Positions 1 to 8,154 of a DNA stretch of 64,000 bases are shown here, in pieces. Position 1 is the stretch's first letter. Each line of letters opens with the position of its first letter. Source of the stretch: Fictibacillus nanhaiensis (lineage in GTDB: Bacteria > Bacillota > Bacilli > Bacillales > Fictibacillaceae); contig JAFHKR010000039.1 of assembly GCA_017052515.1 (NCBI GenBank), positions 1,240,001 to 1,304,000 on the forward strand, read 5' to 3'. The notes beneath the pieces are model-generated. The model was given only the letters and a program-made list of their open reading frames with translations. It searched no databases and had not been told where the DNA came from. The position numbers were made by a program, and so were the translations under genes.

Positions 1-261
1 ATTGGGATTGTATTCTTATTGATTTTTATTTTTATACCATTAACTACAATCGTTGTGTCTATCGTCGGTACACTAATTACTAAAAATATGTTTGTAACAC
101 CAATCTTATTTGGATTAACGTTAATTTTACTAAACTTCCTCAATATATTTGAGGTTGGCTTATTTCCTATTTTAATTTATACTGCATTATCATTTAGCAC
201 TTCGTATATTACTTCAATTATAAAAAATAGAAGAAGCAGCATCCAAACGAAAACACTATAA
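1..261 (+). CDS. DUF2651-like small membrane protein, 5' end outside window
   Basis: The reading frame is open from the first base and ends with TAA at 261, so the gene starts upstream of the window. The visible 86 residues form about three hydrophobic segments with a basic tail (KNRRSS). The pattern, with ITKNMFVTP after the first segment, resembles the DUF2651 (YbeF-type) small integral membrane proteins of Bacillus. An internal TTG at 19 would give 80 residues but lacks a convincing ribosome binding site. Function is unknown. Confidence 0.6.
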   Translation: MGIVFLLIFIFIPLTTIVVSIVGTLITKNMFVTPILFGLTLILLNFLNIFEVGLFPILIYTALSFSTSYITSIIKNRRSSIQTKTL

Positions 262-360
262 ATCATAAAGACCAAGTAATAAATTTGGTGTTATTTAGTT
301 ATAAGATTGCTTATATTTCTTCTTCAACAATCCTGCTTCGTTTGTTCAATAAGTTCAATA

Positions 361-394
361 AAAAAGTGCAGATCTCCTTCTCAGAGAAAAGCAC
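361..394 (-). terminator. Intrinsic terminator of the GNAT gene
   Basis: On the minus strand GTGC...GCAC with an inner TCTC/GAGA pairing is followed by a run of T (the A run at 361-365 and just before). It sits 50 bases past the end of the GNAT gene. It belongs to a recurring hairpin type (GTGC..TTCT..AGAA..GCAC) also seen at 9084 and 33525. Confidence 0.65.
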
Positions 395-444
395 CCGTTA
401 ATTGCATAAATAAATTCATAATAAAACAATTCTATTAATTAAAA

Positions 445-1020
445 CTACTTATCTGTCAACATTTCAAGATAATCTTCTTGAAGAAGACCAAAGACAGCAC
501 AATCCTTATAATGATTCTTGGCATTGCGAATCATATGTTTAATCGTTCCTTCTTGCTTCATTCCAACTTTCTCCATAATTTTTCCTGAGGCTGGGTTGTC
601 AGTATTATGAGCTGCAGAAATTTTGTGGATATTCATATCCCTAAAACCAAATTCAATAACAGCTTTCAATGCTTCAGTTCCATACCCTTTGTTCCACCAT
701 TGATAGCCCATTAAATAACCCACTTCACAATTTTCAGTTAACGGATCAAAATTGAATAGATCAATGGCTCCGATCAACTTACCGTTTTCTTTCAGTTCCA
801 TACCCCAATAACAAAATTCTTGAGAATCATAGTTACTTACGACTTCTTTTACTCTCTCGACTGTTTCAGATAGAGACTTGTGTGCTCCTTTTATTAAATT
901 ATCCATTACTCGATCGTCTGAAAGCCAATGGTTAAAAATACTTTCCGCATCTTCAAGTACGATTCTTCTTAGAAATAATCGATCCGTTTCTATTGTTGGT
1001 GTTCCCAAAAAATGTATCAC
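445..1020 (-). CDS. GNAT family N-acetyltransferase (RimJ/RimL type)
   Basis: A 191-residue protein with the RimJ/RimL layout: N-terminal ETDRLFLRR, central GAIDLFNF and CEVGYLMGYQWWNKGYGTEA acetyl-CoA-binding region, then HNTDNPASGKIMEKVGM, the usual N-x-x-S-x-x-x-x-E/K-x-G-M end of GNAT enzymes. It probably transfers an acetyl group from acetyl-CoA to an amine; the substrate is not evident. A gapless paralog (about two thirds identical by eye) lies at 11615-12175 on the same strand. ATG start. Single gene with its own terminator. Confidence 0.9.
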   Translation of the reverse strand: MIHFLGTPTIETDRLFLRRIVLEDAESIFNHWLSDDRVMDNLIKGAHKSLSETVERVKEVVSNYDSQEFCYWGMELKENGKLIGAIDLFNFDPLTENCEVGYLMGYQWWNKGYGTEALKAVIEFGFRDMNIHKISAAHNTDNPASGKIMEKVGMKQEGTIKHMIRNAKNHYKDCAVFGLLQEDYLEMLTDK

Positions 1021-1149
1021 TTTCTCACCTTACCTAATCCTATCTATTTTCTCATACAATTGCTGAATAACTTAATTCAAGATGGGCATATTCAAATCCT
1101 TTCTTATTCCACGAACTGGCTCAAAAATGAGAAAGTTTACCCTTCTCCA

Positions 1150-1188
1150 TAAAAAAACACACTGTTTATTTGAGAATAACAGTGTGTT
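1150..1188 (-). terminator. Intrinsic terminator of the methionine aminopeptidase gene
   Basis: A perfect 11-bp inverted repeat, AACACACTGTT (1156-1166) with AACAGTGTGTT (1178-1188), is followed on the minus strand by seven T. It lies about 90 bases downstream of the aminopeptidase stop codon. Confidence 0.8.
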
Positions 1189-1276
1189 GATTCATACATT
1201 TTTAGTTGTAAGCTAATATTTTTCCTGCAAACGAAAGTCTAAATAATCAATTACATTAAGAACTTCATTGCTTGAA

Positions 1277-2032
<756 letters not shown>

Positions 2033-2208
2033 TTATTTTTTATCATCATTCACTACATATTATTTATAGTACCTCTACTTTCTCAAAAAATTATACGCAT
2101 GTAAATTAATTGCTACTAGCTGATACGGTTAATAACCAAAAATACCTACTCATACACATGGATATACTTGCTGAAAGTTTCTATATTAAAAATAATGGCA
2201 GTAGCAAG

Positions 2209-2259
2209 TTGACGATAGTCTAATTAGACTTTATTATAATATTCAAGTCTAATTAGACT
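2209..2259 (+). promoter_or_regulatory. Promoter with two identical 14-bp palindromic operators
   Basis: TTGACG (2209-2214) and TATAAT (2235-2240) form a likely sigma-A promoter with an unusually long 20-bp spacer. The perfect palindrome AGTCTAATTAGACT occurs twice, at 2217-2230 (between -35 and -10) and at 2246-2259 (just after -10), 29 bp apart. Both flank the promoter of the esterase-PadR operon, so autorepression by the PadR protein at 3123 is the simplest reading (inference). Confidence 0.75.
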
Positions 2260-2283
2260 ATTATGCAAAGGAATGAAAATGAA

Positions 2284-3126
2284 ATGATTAAATCTTTTTT
2301 AATGTTGGGCCAATCAAACATGGCAGGTCGCGGGTTCTTGCATGAGGTAGAACCGATCTATAATGAAAAAATAAAAATGCTGCGCAACGGACAGTGGCAA
2401 ATGATGACAGAACCCATTAATTATGACCGTCCTGTTGCTGGTGTAAGTCTAGCTGCATCCTTTGCAGAGGCGTTTGCAAAAGCCAACCAGGATGATGAGA
2501 TTGGTTTGATACCTTGTGCGGAAGGTGGCAGTTCCTTGGACGATTGGCATCCACAAGGCACTCTTTTTCAACATGCTTTGTCAGAAGCTCGATTTGCTCT
2601 TGAAAGCAGTCAAATTTGTGGCATACTTTGGCATCAAGGAGAAAGTGATAGCCATCATTCTCTACATGAAACGTACTACGAAAAGCTATCTCTGATCATT
2701 GAAACTTTACGTAAAGAATTAAATCTTCAACAAGTTCCATTAATGATTGGTGAGCTTGGCGATTTCTTAGGAAAAACAGGTTTTGGAAAGTACTCATCAG
2801 AGTTTCAGGAGATCAACAAACAATTACGACGATTTGCTCATGAGCAGCAAAATTGTTATTTTGTATCGGCAGAAGGTTTAACTTCCAATCCGGATGGTAT
2901 TCATTTAAATGCTGTTTCCCAACGGAAATTTGGTTTTCGTTATTTTGAAGCATTTTCGAAAAAGTGTCATATCTTGGAGCCCCTAAAGGATGAGGATCAA
3001 TCCCTAAAAATAAACAATAACTATTCGAAAACCGAACAAATTTATATTCACAGTATGAATTTAGCTCTGGGGAAAATCTCATACGCTGAATTTGAAGCCC
3101 AAATGGCGAAGGTGATGCAATCTTGA
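2284..3126 (+). CDS. SASA/CE6-type carbohydrate acetylesterase (SGNH fold)
   Basis: A 280-residue protein opening with FLMLGQSNMAGRG, the nucleophile block of the sialate O-acetylesterase (SASA, carbohydrate esterase 6-like) family with the catalytic Ser in GQSN. The second conserved block WHQGESD and a C-terminal DGIHLN block carrying the catalytic Asp and His follow. There is no signal peptide, so it is cytosolic and probably removes acetyl groups from a sugar or xenobiotic ester. I prefer ATG 2284 over ATG 2263 because AAAGGA (2267-2272) lies in front of it. The last 40 residues are not typical of the family. Its stop overlaps the start of the PadR gene (TTGA), indicating translational coupling. 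Confidence 0.85.
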   Translation: MIKSFLMLGQSNMAGRGFLHEVEPIYNEKIKMLRNGQWQMMTEPINYDRPVAGVSLAASFAEAFAKANQDDEIGLIPCAEGGSSLDDWHPQGTLFQHALSEARFALESSQICGILWHQGESDSHHSLHETYYEKLSLIIETLRKELNLQQVPLMIGELGDFLGKTGFGKYSSEFQEINKQLRRFAHEQQNCYFVSAEGLTSNPDGIHLNAVSQRKFGFRYFEAFSKKCHILEPLKDEDQSLKINNNYSKTEQIYIHSMNLALGKISYAEFEAQMAKVMQS

Positions 3127-3662
3127 TTCCCTTACTAATTCTTGGCTTACTTATACAAAACCCTGGCGCTCATGGATACGAACTATTAAGTTTAATGGAA
3201 AAACGACATTATCAATATATCGTTAACTTTACAAAAGGATCATTTTATTACAATTTGCAGCAACTTGAAGAAAAAGGTTGGATTGAACAAACACATCAAA
3301 CACAATCGAACAACGGTCGTGAAGTTCACACCTTTAAAATCACGTCTTTAGGCTTAGAAGAATTTGATCATTTAATGACCAAATATGGAACGAAATCTGA
3401 ATATGTAAAATTACCAATCTATGGGACGTTACTATTTGCAGATGTATTTGATACAAATAAATTATTGGAATGTATCCAATCCCAGATAGATCAAACTGAA
3501 ACCAGAATTGCTCTTCTTGATGAATACTTAGCGAATCATAAGGAATCACCTGGCAAGATTGATTATTTTCGACGTATGAACGAAAATTCTCGTTCTCACC
3601 ATTTAGTAAACTTAAAATGGTTTCAAGAAATAAAGTCAGACATAGAAAAAGCTACTGTCTAA
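3123..3662 (+). CDS. PadR family transcriptional regulator
   Basis: A 179-residue protein. Residues 1-85 form the PadR winged helix (LLILGLLIQNPGAHGYEL, then KGSFYYNLQQLEEKGWIE) and the C-terminal half is a helical dimerisation region, as in PadR subfamily 2/Vir-type proteins. The start is TTG 3123, overlapping the esterase stop. PadR repressors usually bind palindromes at their own promoter, and two identical palindromes lie at 2217 and 2246. It probably senses a small phenolic or ester-type molecule and derepresses the coupled esterase; the ligand is unknown. Confidence 0.88.
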   Translation: MIPLLILGLLIQNPGAHGYELLSLMEKRHYQYIVNFTKGSFYYNLQQLEEKGWIEQTHQTQSNNGREVHTFKITSLGLEEFDHLMTKYGTKSEYVKLPIYGTLLFADVFDTNKLLECIQSQIDQTETRIALLDEYLANHKESPGKIDYFRRMNENSRSHHLVNLKWFQEIKSDIEKATV

Positions 3663-3671
3663 AGTAAAACG

Positions 3672-3717
3672 AAAATCACCTATCCATTCTTCTTAACAAA
3701 GATGGATAGGTGATTTT
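3672..3717. terminator. Bidirectional terminator between PadR and Nudix genes
   Basis: A perfect 16-bp inverted repeat (AAAATCACCTATCCAT, 3672-3687, with its complement at 3702-3717) has T tracts on both strands. It separates the convergent PadR (+) and Nudix (-) genes. Confidence 0.9.
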
Positions 3718-3724
3718 TAGTAGT

Positions 3725-4204
3725 CTAGCTATGAGTTGAGGTCCCAGTCATACACTCTAATATTTTAAGGTCTAGTGCATCCACTCTACCAATCTGTTCT
3801 TCCAAATCCCAAAGCATGATCATTGTGTTTTCAGCATTCTCTACAAACCGCTGCAGCTGTGCGACTTCAGAAAAATAAACAGGGTTTCGTTTAATAGATC
3901 CATTCCCTATATGTTTTGAAACGACTAAACCTACTAAACTCAGTTCTGTAACCCTTTGTCCTGTTTCCTCCAATAGCTCTCTAACTGCACATTCCTTTGG
4001 TGTTTCACCCGCTTCTCTCTTTCCTGCAGGCAACTCCCACTGTCGTCGTAAAGAGTTAAAGCCCATAAGGAATTTACCCTCACATTTGATGACAGCAAAG
4101 GAGCCAGCAAGTGGACCGAAATTCTCAAGCTTTTCTTCGGTCACGTAAATAAAATCAACAAAATTATACCCGTTAGTATTTCTAAACTCGTAATCTTCTC
4201 TCAC
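3725..4204 (-). CDS. Nudix hydrolase
   Basis: A 159-residue protein with a complete Nudix box (G-x5-E-x7-REUxEExGU) starting at GKREAGETPKECAVRELLEE, which binds Mg2+ and cleaves a nucleoside diphosphate linked to another moiety. The upstream beta-strand segment FAVIKCEGKFLMGFNSLRRQWELPAG is typical. The final box residue is Gln instead of a bulky hydrophobic. It ends an apparent minus-strand run of six closely spaced genes from 6886 to here. The exact substrate cannot be read. Confidence 0.88.
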   Translation of the reverse strand: MREDYEFRNTNGYNFVDFIYVTEEKLENFGPLAGSFAVIKCEGKFLMGFNSLRRQWELPAGKREAGETPKECAVRELLEETGQRVTELSLVGLVVSKHIGNGSIKRNPVYFSEVAQLQRFVENAENTMIMLWDLEEQIGRVDALDLKILECMTGTSTHS

Positions 4205-4206
4205 TT

Positions 4207-4830
4207 TTACAACTCACAAAGATAATTAATTAATTCTTTAGAACTTTTATCCTTTGCATTCGTTGATAGTGCACGGTTAAAAAGATCAAAAGCTTTAGGA
4301 TCATTCTCTTTCAACCATTGAAATGACACTTTGGGACCTAAAAACCACTCACCTTTCAATTCAAAATAGATCTCTAAACTGTCTTTTAACATCCAATGAA
4401 AGCGATAGTTTCCTTCTAAATCGTTTTTAGCAGATCTCACATGCATCTTTTTAAGCCAACTTTTCAAGAAGTCTTTTTCCTCATGAGTTAATTTTTTCGG
4501 ACCTTGCTCAACAGTTTTTTGAATGCCAACTAAAAAGGCTTCTGCTAGCCCTTTCTTGTTGATCCAAATTTCTCCCCCATGTACACGCAGAAACGGTTCA
4601 GAGAGCTTCATTTTTTCAGTAGGATAAATCCACGCATCTAACTGCTTTCCTTCAATAAATTCCACCTCATTCGTATCCTCGATAACGGAATCTGAAAAGC
4701 AGATAAGATCTACATCGCTTTCTTCTGTATAATCTCCACGACTATAAGATCCGTACAAAATGATGGTGTGGCAATCGTATTTCTTTAATAGATAAGCTTC
4801 AATTTCTTTTAAGTTGTTATGTGTATTCAT
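4207..4830 (-). CDS. Nucleotidyltransferase-domain protein (MNT/Pol-beta fold)
   Basis: A 207-residue protein with the minimal nucleotidyltransferase signature ILYGSYSRGDYTEESDVDLI (GS-x-x-x-G-x(n)-SDxDL), whose two aspartates bind Mg2+. The remainder is a helical region of the kind that follows this domain in aminoglycoside-type and stand-alone transferases. ATG 4830 is chosen because AAAGGA precedes it at good distance and overlaps the in-frame ATG 4839. It lies 12 bases after the HIT gene and 2 bases before the Nudix gene, so it is in the same operon. The substrate is unknown. Confidence 0.82.
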   Translation of the reverse strand: MNTHNNLKEIEAYLLKKYDCHTIILYGSYSRGDYTEESDVDLICFSDSVIEDTNEVEFIEGKQLDAWIYPTEKMKLSEPFLRVHGGEIWINKKGLAEAFLVGIQKTVEQGPKKLTHEEKDFLKSWLKKMHVRSAKNDLEGNYRFHWMLKDSLEIYFELKGEWFLGPKVSFQWLKENDPKAFDLFNRALSTNAKDKSSKELINYLCEL

Positions 4831-4842
4831 GAATGACATCCT

Positions 4843-5340
4843 TTATATACTTTGTTTGATGTATGTGTTGTGTGCTTGAAACCAAGCTCTAAGTTTTGCA
4901 GCATAACCTGCACGTTCCTCTGGATCGCTAAGACTACCATGGGTGAGATATAGATTGTCGTTAAAATACCGCGGGTACACATGAAGGTGATAATGCCATA
5001 CATCCTGGCTCCCACCTGGTTCGTTATGCTGCCTTGTAGAGATGCCATCGCACGTGTAGCAATCTTTCAGAGCAAAAGACACTTGCTGAGCCACTCTATG
5101 AATGTGAGCGGCGATGTCGAGTGGCAGATCAAAGATATTTTCATAATGACGATTAGGGATGATGATCACATGACCTTTGTTATTCGGCCACCATAACGTT
5201 GCGATGAGCGCCGTTACATACTCATCCTGATAAACAATATCCTGTTGCTTGCTCTGAACCAGTTTATTGTTGTGGTCCTCAACCCCTTGTACGACTAAAC
5301 AAAAGGGACATGTGTAGTTCGGTGGCATATGTATGTACAT
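4843..5340 (-). CDS. HIT family (histidine triad) protein
   Basis: A 165-residue protein with the histidine triad HYHLHVYPR near residue 120 and the preceding GHVIIIPNRHYENIFDLP of the HIT fold. N-terminal CPFC and a downstream CYTCDG could add a metal site. HIT proteins are nucleotide phosphoramidases or hydrolases that act on AMP-linked compounds. It is packed 10 bases from the alpha/beta hydrolase upstream and 12 bases from the nucleotidyltransferase downstream. The pairing with Nudix and nucleotidyltransferase genes suggests nucleotide-conjugate chemistry (inference). Confidence 0.9.
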   Translation of the reverse strand: MYIHMPPNYTCPFCLVVQGVEDHNNKLVQSKQQDIVYQDEYVTALIATLWWPNNKGHVIIIPNRHYENIFDLPLDIAAHIHRVAQQVSFALKDCYTCDGISTRQHNEPGGSQDVWHYHLHVYPRYFNDNLYLTHGSLSDPEERAGYAAKLRAWFQAHNTYIKQSI

Positions 5341-5350
5341 ATCTACTCTC

Positions 5351-6196
5351 CTAAACTTTATACATAAATTTCTGAACTTCTTTTTTAAACGAATGTGCTT
5401 GTTCTAGAAATGGATAGTGATTACTTTCATTAAAACGAACAAAAGTAGAATGTGAGATCTCTTCATTCATTTCTTCTGAAAAAGATATCGGACACTGAAC
5501 GTCATGCACTCCGCCCATTATCAAGGTAGGCATCGTTATGTTTTGTAGTTGCCTCGTCACATCGAATATCATTTCTTCTCTAATAAAAAAATTCATGCGA
5601 GTTGCCGACATTTTCTTCGTAATCGGTAAGGAGAAATACTCTTCATATTTCTCTGGTTTATATAGAGAAAGTTTTGTTCTTTCTTTTGAAACGCTTGCCC
5701 TCTCGACTGGCGACAAATCAGGATTCTTAAGTGTTTCAATCAGTTCCTGCATGAAACCGAATTTCGGGTGCTCCTCATGATAAATACAAGCTGGAGAAGA
5801 ATTCGCATATTTTCTAGCTGCTGATGCGACAATAATCAGAGAAGATAGGGACGAAGAAAAGTGGATGCCGTATAACAATCCGATCATGCCTCCTGTAGAG
5901 TGTCCCGCATACGTCCATACAGAAAAACCCAATTTCTCTCTAATTGCTTCTAAATCATACACCGCGTCAAACATGCTCAACTCGTGAGGTTCATTTGCCT
6001 TAGACGTATTCCCTGCTTCTTTCAGATTAACAAGATACACCTGAAAATGATCAGTAAACGAGTCCGCAAAGTAATCACCAGAATCATTAAACTCTGAGTA
6101 GTGATGAGTCACGCAGATCGGTTGCCCTTTACCTTTTATGAATACTTCAAATGTTCCTCTTGTTGTGGATATTAATCTTGTCTTCCACTTACACAT
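5351..6196 (-). CDS. Alpha/beta-fold hydrolase
   Basis: A 281-residue cytosolic hydrolase. The nucleophile elbow is YAGHSTGGMIG (Ser), the acid is likely the Asp in GGVHDVQCP, and the His is in ESNHYPFLEQ. ATG 6196 is chosen because GAAGGAG sits 6 bases in front; a longer in-frame GTG at 6211 would absorb that site. It lies in the minus-strand cluster between the YdeI-like and HIT genes. The substrate is unknown; the family includes esterases, haloperoxidases and aminopeptidases. Confidence 0.85.
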   Translation of the reverse strand: MCKWKTRLISTTRGTFEVFIKGKGQPICVTHHYSEFNDSGDYFADSFTDHFQVYLVNLKEAGNTSKANEPHELSMFDAVYDLEAIREKLGFSVWTYAGHSTGGMIGLLYGIHFSSSLSSLIIVASAARKYANSSPACIYHEEHPKFGFMQELIETLKNPDLSPVERASVSKERTKLSLYKPEKYEEYFSLPITKKMSATRMNFFIREEMIFDVTRQLQNITMPTLIMGGVHDVQCPISFSEEMNEEISHSTFVRFNESNHYPFLEQAHSFKKEVQKFMYKV

Positions 6197-6232
6197 TTTA
6201 GTCTCCTTCACATCTTATACTCCATTGCCTTG

Positions 6233-6886
6233 TTATCGGATACTTTTATGTGAACCATCGCAGTTCGGCATTCGTTTGGATAACCCGCACGTGCAATCAT
6301 TCAACCCTTTACCATCAAGGATTTGGTCCATATACTTTTCAATACGTGATTCTCGCGTTTTAGATTGTTTTGCTTCTGCAAAATAGCGGATATACGCTTT
6401 TTGCCGACCAGGTGTTAAGGCTTCAAACGCCTCTTTTAATTCTATAATATCTTCCATCTTGTTCTGGAATTCAACGGGTATAGAGTAATCAGCCGTTTTC
6501 TTTAATTGCACCGTGATTCCTGATTTTTCAACTTCGATCGCTTCATGAATATACGCTTTAAGCGTGCTTTCCCTATCTAAAATGTCTTGAACATTCGTAA
6601 AACGAATTTGGCGGGCTGATTGTACGTTCTCTGTTTGTTGAATCAGAATCTTCTTTTCGTCCTTCAACAACACACCTTTATGAAACAATAGAGCGCAATA
6701 TTCTTTGAACCCATGAATTAAAACCACATTCTTACCATTTAACGTATAACACGGATGCATCCATTTGAAATCTTCCGTGAGGCCACAGTCTAAGGCGATC
6801 CGTCGTAACTGCTCAAACTCTTCTTTCCACGATTTCGCTCCTTTTAGAAACTCATCTACTTTTGGATTCAATATACTCTTTGACAT
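6233..6886 (-). CDS. YdeI/OmdA-type (DUF1801) protein with C-terminal CDGSH motif
   Basis: A 217-residue protein. Residues 15-125 match the DUF1801/YdhG-like fold (WMHPCYTLNGKNVVLIHGFK, LLFHKGVLLKD) and residues 130-190 the YdeI/OmdA bacteriocin-protection domain (LTPGRQKAYIRYFAEAKQSK, TRESRIEKY). The last 20 residues contain CTCGLSKRMPNCDGSH, an exact match to the CDGSH iron-sulfur pattern C-x-C-x2-S-x3-P-x-C-D-G-S-H, which in mitoNEET-type proteins binds a 2Fe-2S cluster through three Cys and one His. Only the motif, not a full CDGSH domain, is present. Function is unknown. ATG start. Confidence 0.82.
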   Translation of the reverse strand: MSKSILNPKVDEFLKGAKSWKEEFEQLRRIALDCGLTEDFKWMHPCYTLNGKNVVLIHGFKEYCALLFHKGVLLKDEKKILIQQTENVQSARQIRFTNVQDILDRESTLKAYIHEAIEVEKSGITVQLKKTADYSIPVEFQNKMEDIIELKEAFEALTPGRQKAYIRYFAEAKQSKTRESRIEKYMDQILDGKGLNDCTCGLSKRMPNCDGSHKSIR

Positions 6887-7049
6887 GACGCAGCCCCCTC
6901 ATCCTTCTTTTCATGAATCAACTTATATCATTTCTATGAAAACAGATTAATTCCTTTTAAAAAAGCTAACTTCATGAAATAGTTTTCGGGTCGTCTCTAG
7001 TTGCAATCATGCTGTTTATGATTCAGAGGGATAAGGCTACAATAGAAAA

Positions 7050-7081
7050 GGTGTCCAATCTGTTGTACAGTAATGGACACC
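7050..7081. terminator. Intrinsic terminator (bidirectional)
   Basis: GGTGTCCA (7050-7057) pairs with TGGACACC (7074-7081), with T-rich stretches on both sides. It ends the minus-strand gene at 7093. Confidence 0.75.
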
Positions 7082-7092
7082 CTTTTTCTCAA

Positions 7093-7305
7093 TCACAATT
7101 TCCGTTTATGCTTCTCCTCAATGATTTTCTTGTTAAGAATTCTGACTTCCCCAACCATCAGCAGCCTCATGTCCTCAACAATATACTTCGCTAGCTCTTC
7201 ATCAGAAATATCATCACCGTGAAGATCCAGACGGAATTCTTGACCCTGCAATCCTCCACCATTCGAAAAATCGATCTCAAAGTCAAATTGAACACGTTTA
7301 TCCAA
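7093..7305 (-). CDS. Conserved hypothetical 70-residue protein
   Basis: A small acidic-then-basic protein with FEIDFSNGGGLQGQEFRLDL followed by DEELAKYIVEDMRLLMVGEV and a Lys/Arg-rich end. The composed, low-gap sequence and the terminator behind it support a real gene. I do not recognise a function. Gly-Gly-Gly-Leu-Gln after a beta strand hints at a small beta-alpha fold. ATG start with GAGGTGTTC upstream. Confidence 0.65.
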   Translation of the reverse strand: MDKRVQFDFEIDFSNGGGLQGQEFRLDLHGDDISDEELAKYIVEDMRLLMVGEVRILNKKIIEEKHKRKL

Positions 7306-7340
7306 AATGAGAACACCTCACCATAGTTTTTAAATATGAT

Positions 7341-7595
7341 TTATTTAAACAGGGTTAAAAGTAGAACCATAATCATCCCCACACCCATCGTTCCAAGGAA
7401 AAAGTACCCTAGAATACGGATAGGCAACGGAAAGCCTTGTATGTTCACTTTGGACAGGTTCTGAGTAGGATAACCTTCGATCTTTCCATAATGATCCATG
7501 GCGTCGTTAAAAGGAGGGTTCGTTTGATTCTGTTCATCGTATTCTTCTAACCGTTTATCAATACGCTGTTTCACTTTACGAAGATTTTCATCCAT
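7341..7595 (-). CDS. Small single-pass membrane protein
   Basis: An 84-residue protein with a charged, probably helical cytosolic N-terminus (RKVKQRIDKRLEEYDEQ) and one C-terminal hydrophobic segment (residues 61-83). ATG 7595 follows GGAGGTG at 8 bases, better than an upstream in-frame ATG at 7610. Function is unknown. Confidence 0.7.
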   Translation of the reverse strand: MDENLRKVKQRIDKRLEEYDEQNQTNPPFNDAMDHYGKIEGYPTQNLSKVNIQGFPLPIRILGYFFLGTMGVGMIMVLLLTLFK

Positions 7596-7792
7596 AGAGA
7601 GCACCTCCACTTATTAACAAAAGCATATAGCACTACTTTCTATAGACATTGAAATAATCCTTCTACAGTCATATTTACAAGTATCATTATAAATGTCCAT
7701 ACCAATCAGACAAGCTTTCATAAGATATAGAGAATAGGGATTGTTGAGATCCTTATTCTTTTCTCAACATGAGATAGATGGGGGTGTCTTCT

Positions 7793-7879
7793 TTGAGTAG
7801 TTTCATTAAAGTATTAGATGGATTATTGGCTTGCAAGAAAGCACGTAAGAGCAAGAAAAACAAAAAGAGAATCGGTTAA
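7793..7879 (+). CDS. 28-residue basic micropeptide, paralog of 60519-60605
   Basis: TTG start after GGGGGTG (7780-7786). The product reads SSFIKVLDGLLACKKARK then a Lys-rich end KKRIG. It aligns without gaps to the peptide at 60519 with 16 of 28 identities, including F-x3-LDGL-x-A-x-KK-x-RK and the ending KKRIG. Both share the leader GGGGTGTCTT and a terminator straight after the stop. An amphipathic N-terminal helix plus polybasic tail suggests membrane or nucleic-acid contact (inference). I know of no named family. Confidence 0.7.
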   Translation: MSSFIKVLDGLLACKKARKSKKNKKRIG

Positions 7880-7883
7880 GAAA

Positions 7884-7907
7884 AAAGCTGCCTTTCTGGG
7901 CAGCTTT
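7884..7907 (+). terminator. Terminator of the 28-residue peptide gene
   Basis: AAAGCTGCC (7884-7892) pairs with GGCAGCTTT (7899-7907) and is followed by TT, five bases after the stop codon. Confidence 0.8.
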
Positions 7908-7993
7908 TCATATTTAAGATACCTACATACACGTTTAACAGGTCGATCTACAGGGGAAATATAGGATTATCATTCTTCTAGGGGGTTTGCTAA

Positions 7994-8104
7994 ATGAAAG
8001 AACAAATCAAAAAAGTGCTCAGCAATCCGAAAGTACAACAAGGAATTAAAGACAAAGTTGTTCCTTTGGTTAAAAAGGAAATGGAAAAACGGAAGAAAAA
8101 ATAA
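7994..8104 (+). CDS. 36-residue Lys-rich peptide
   Basis: ATG 7994 follows AGGGGG at 8 bases. The product begins MKEQIKKVLSNPKVQQGIKD and ends in VKKEMEKRKKK, a likely single amphipathic, strongly basic helix. A terminator starts 18 bases after the stop codon. The two neighbouring short basic genes (7793 and this) are read in the same direction. Function is unknown. Confidence 0.65.
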   Translation: MKEQIKKVLSNPKVQQGIKDKVVPLVKKEMEKRKKK

Positions 8105-8121
8105 TGATAAGAAACATACAG

Positions 8122-8153
8122 GTAACCCATCTGACGAAACGTTGATGGGTTAC
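8122..8153. terminator. Intrinsic terminator
   Basis: GTAACCCATC (8122-8131) pairs with GATGGGTTAC (8144-8153), followed by TTTATTGTT. It ends the 36-residue gene and may also serve the minus-strand gene at 8155. Confidence 0.8.
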
Positions 8154-8154
8154 T

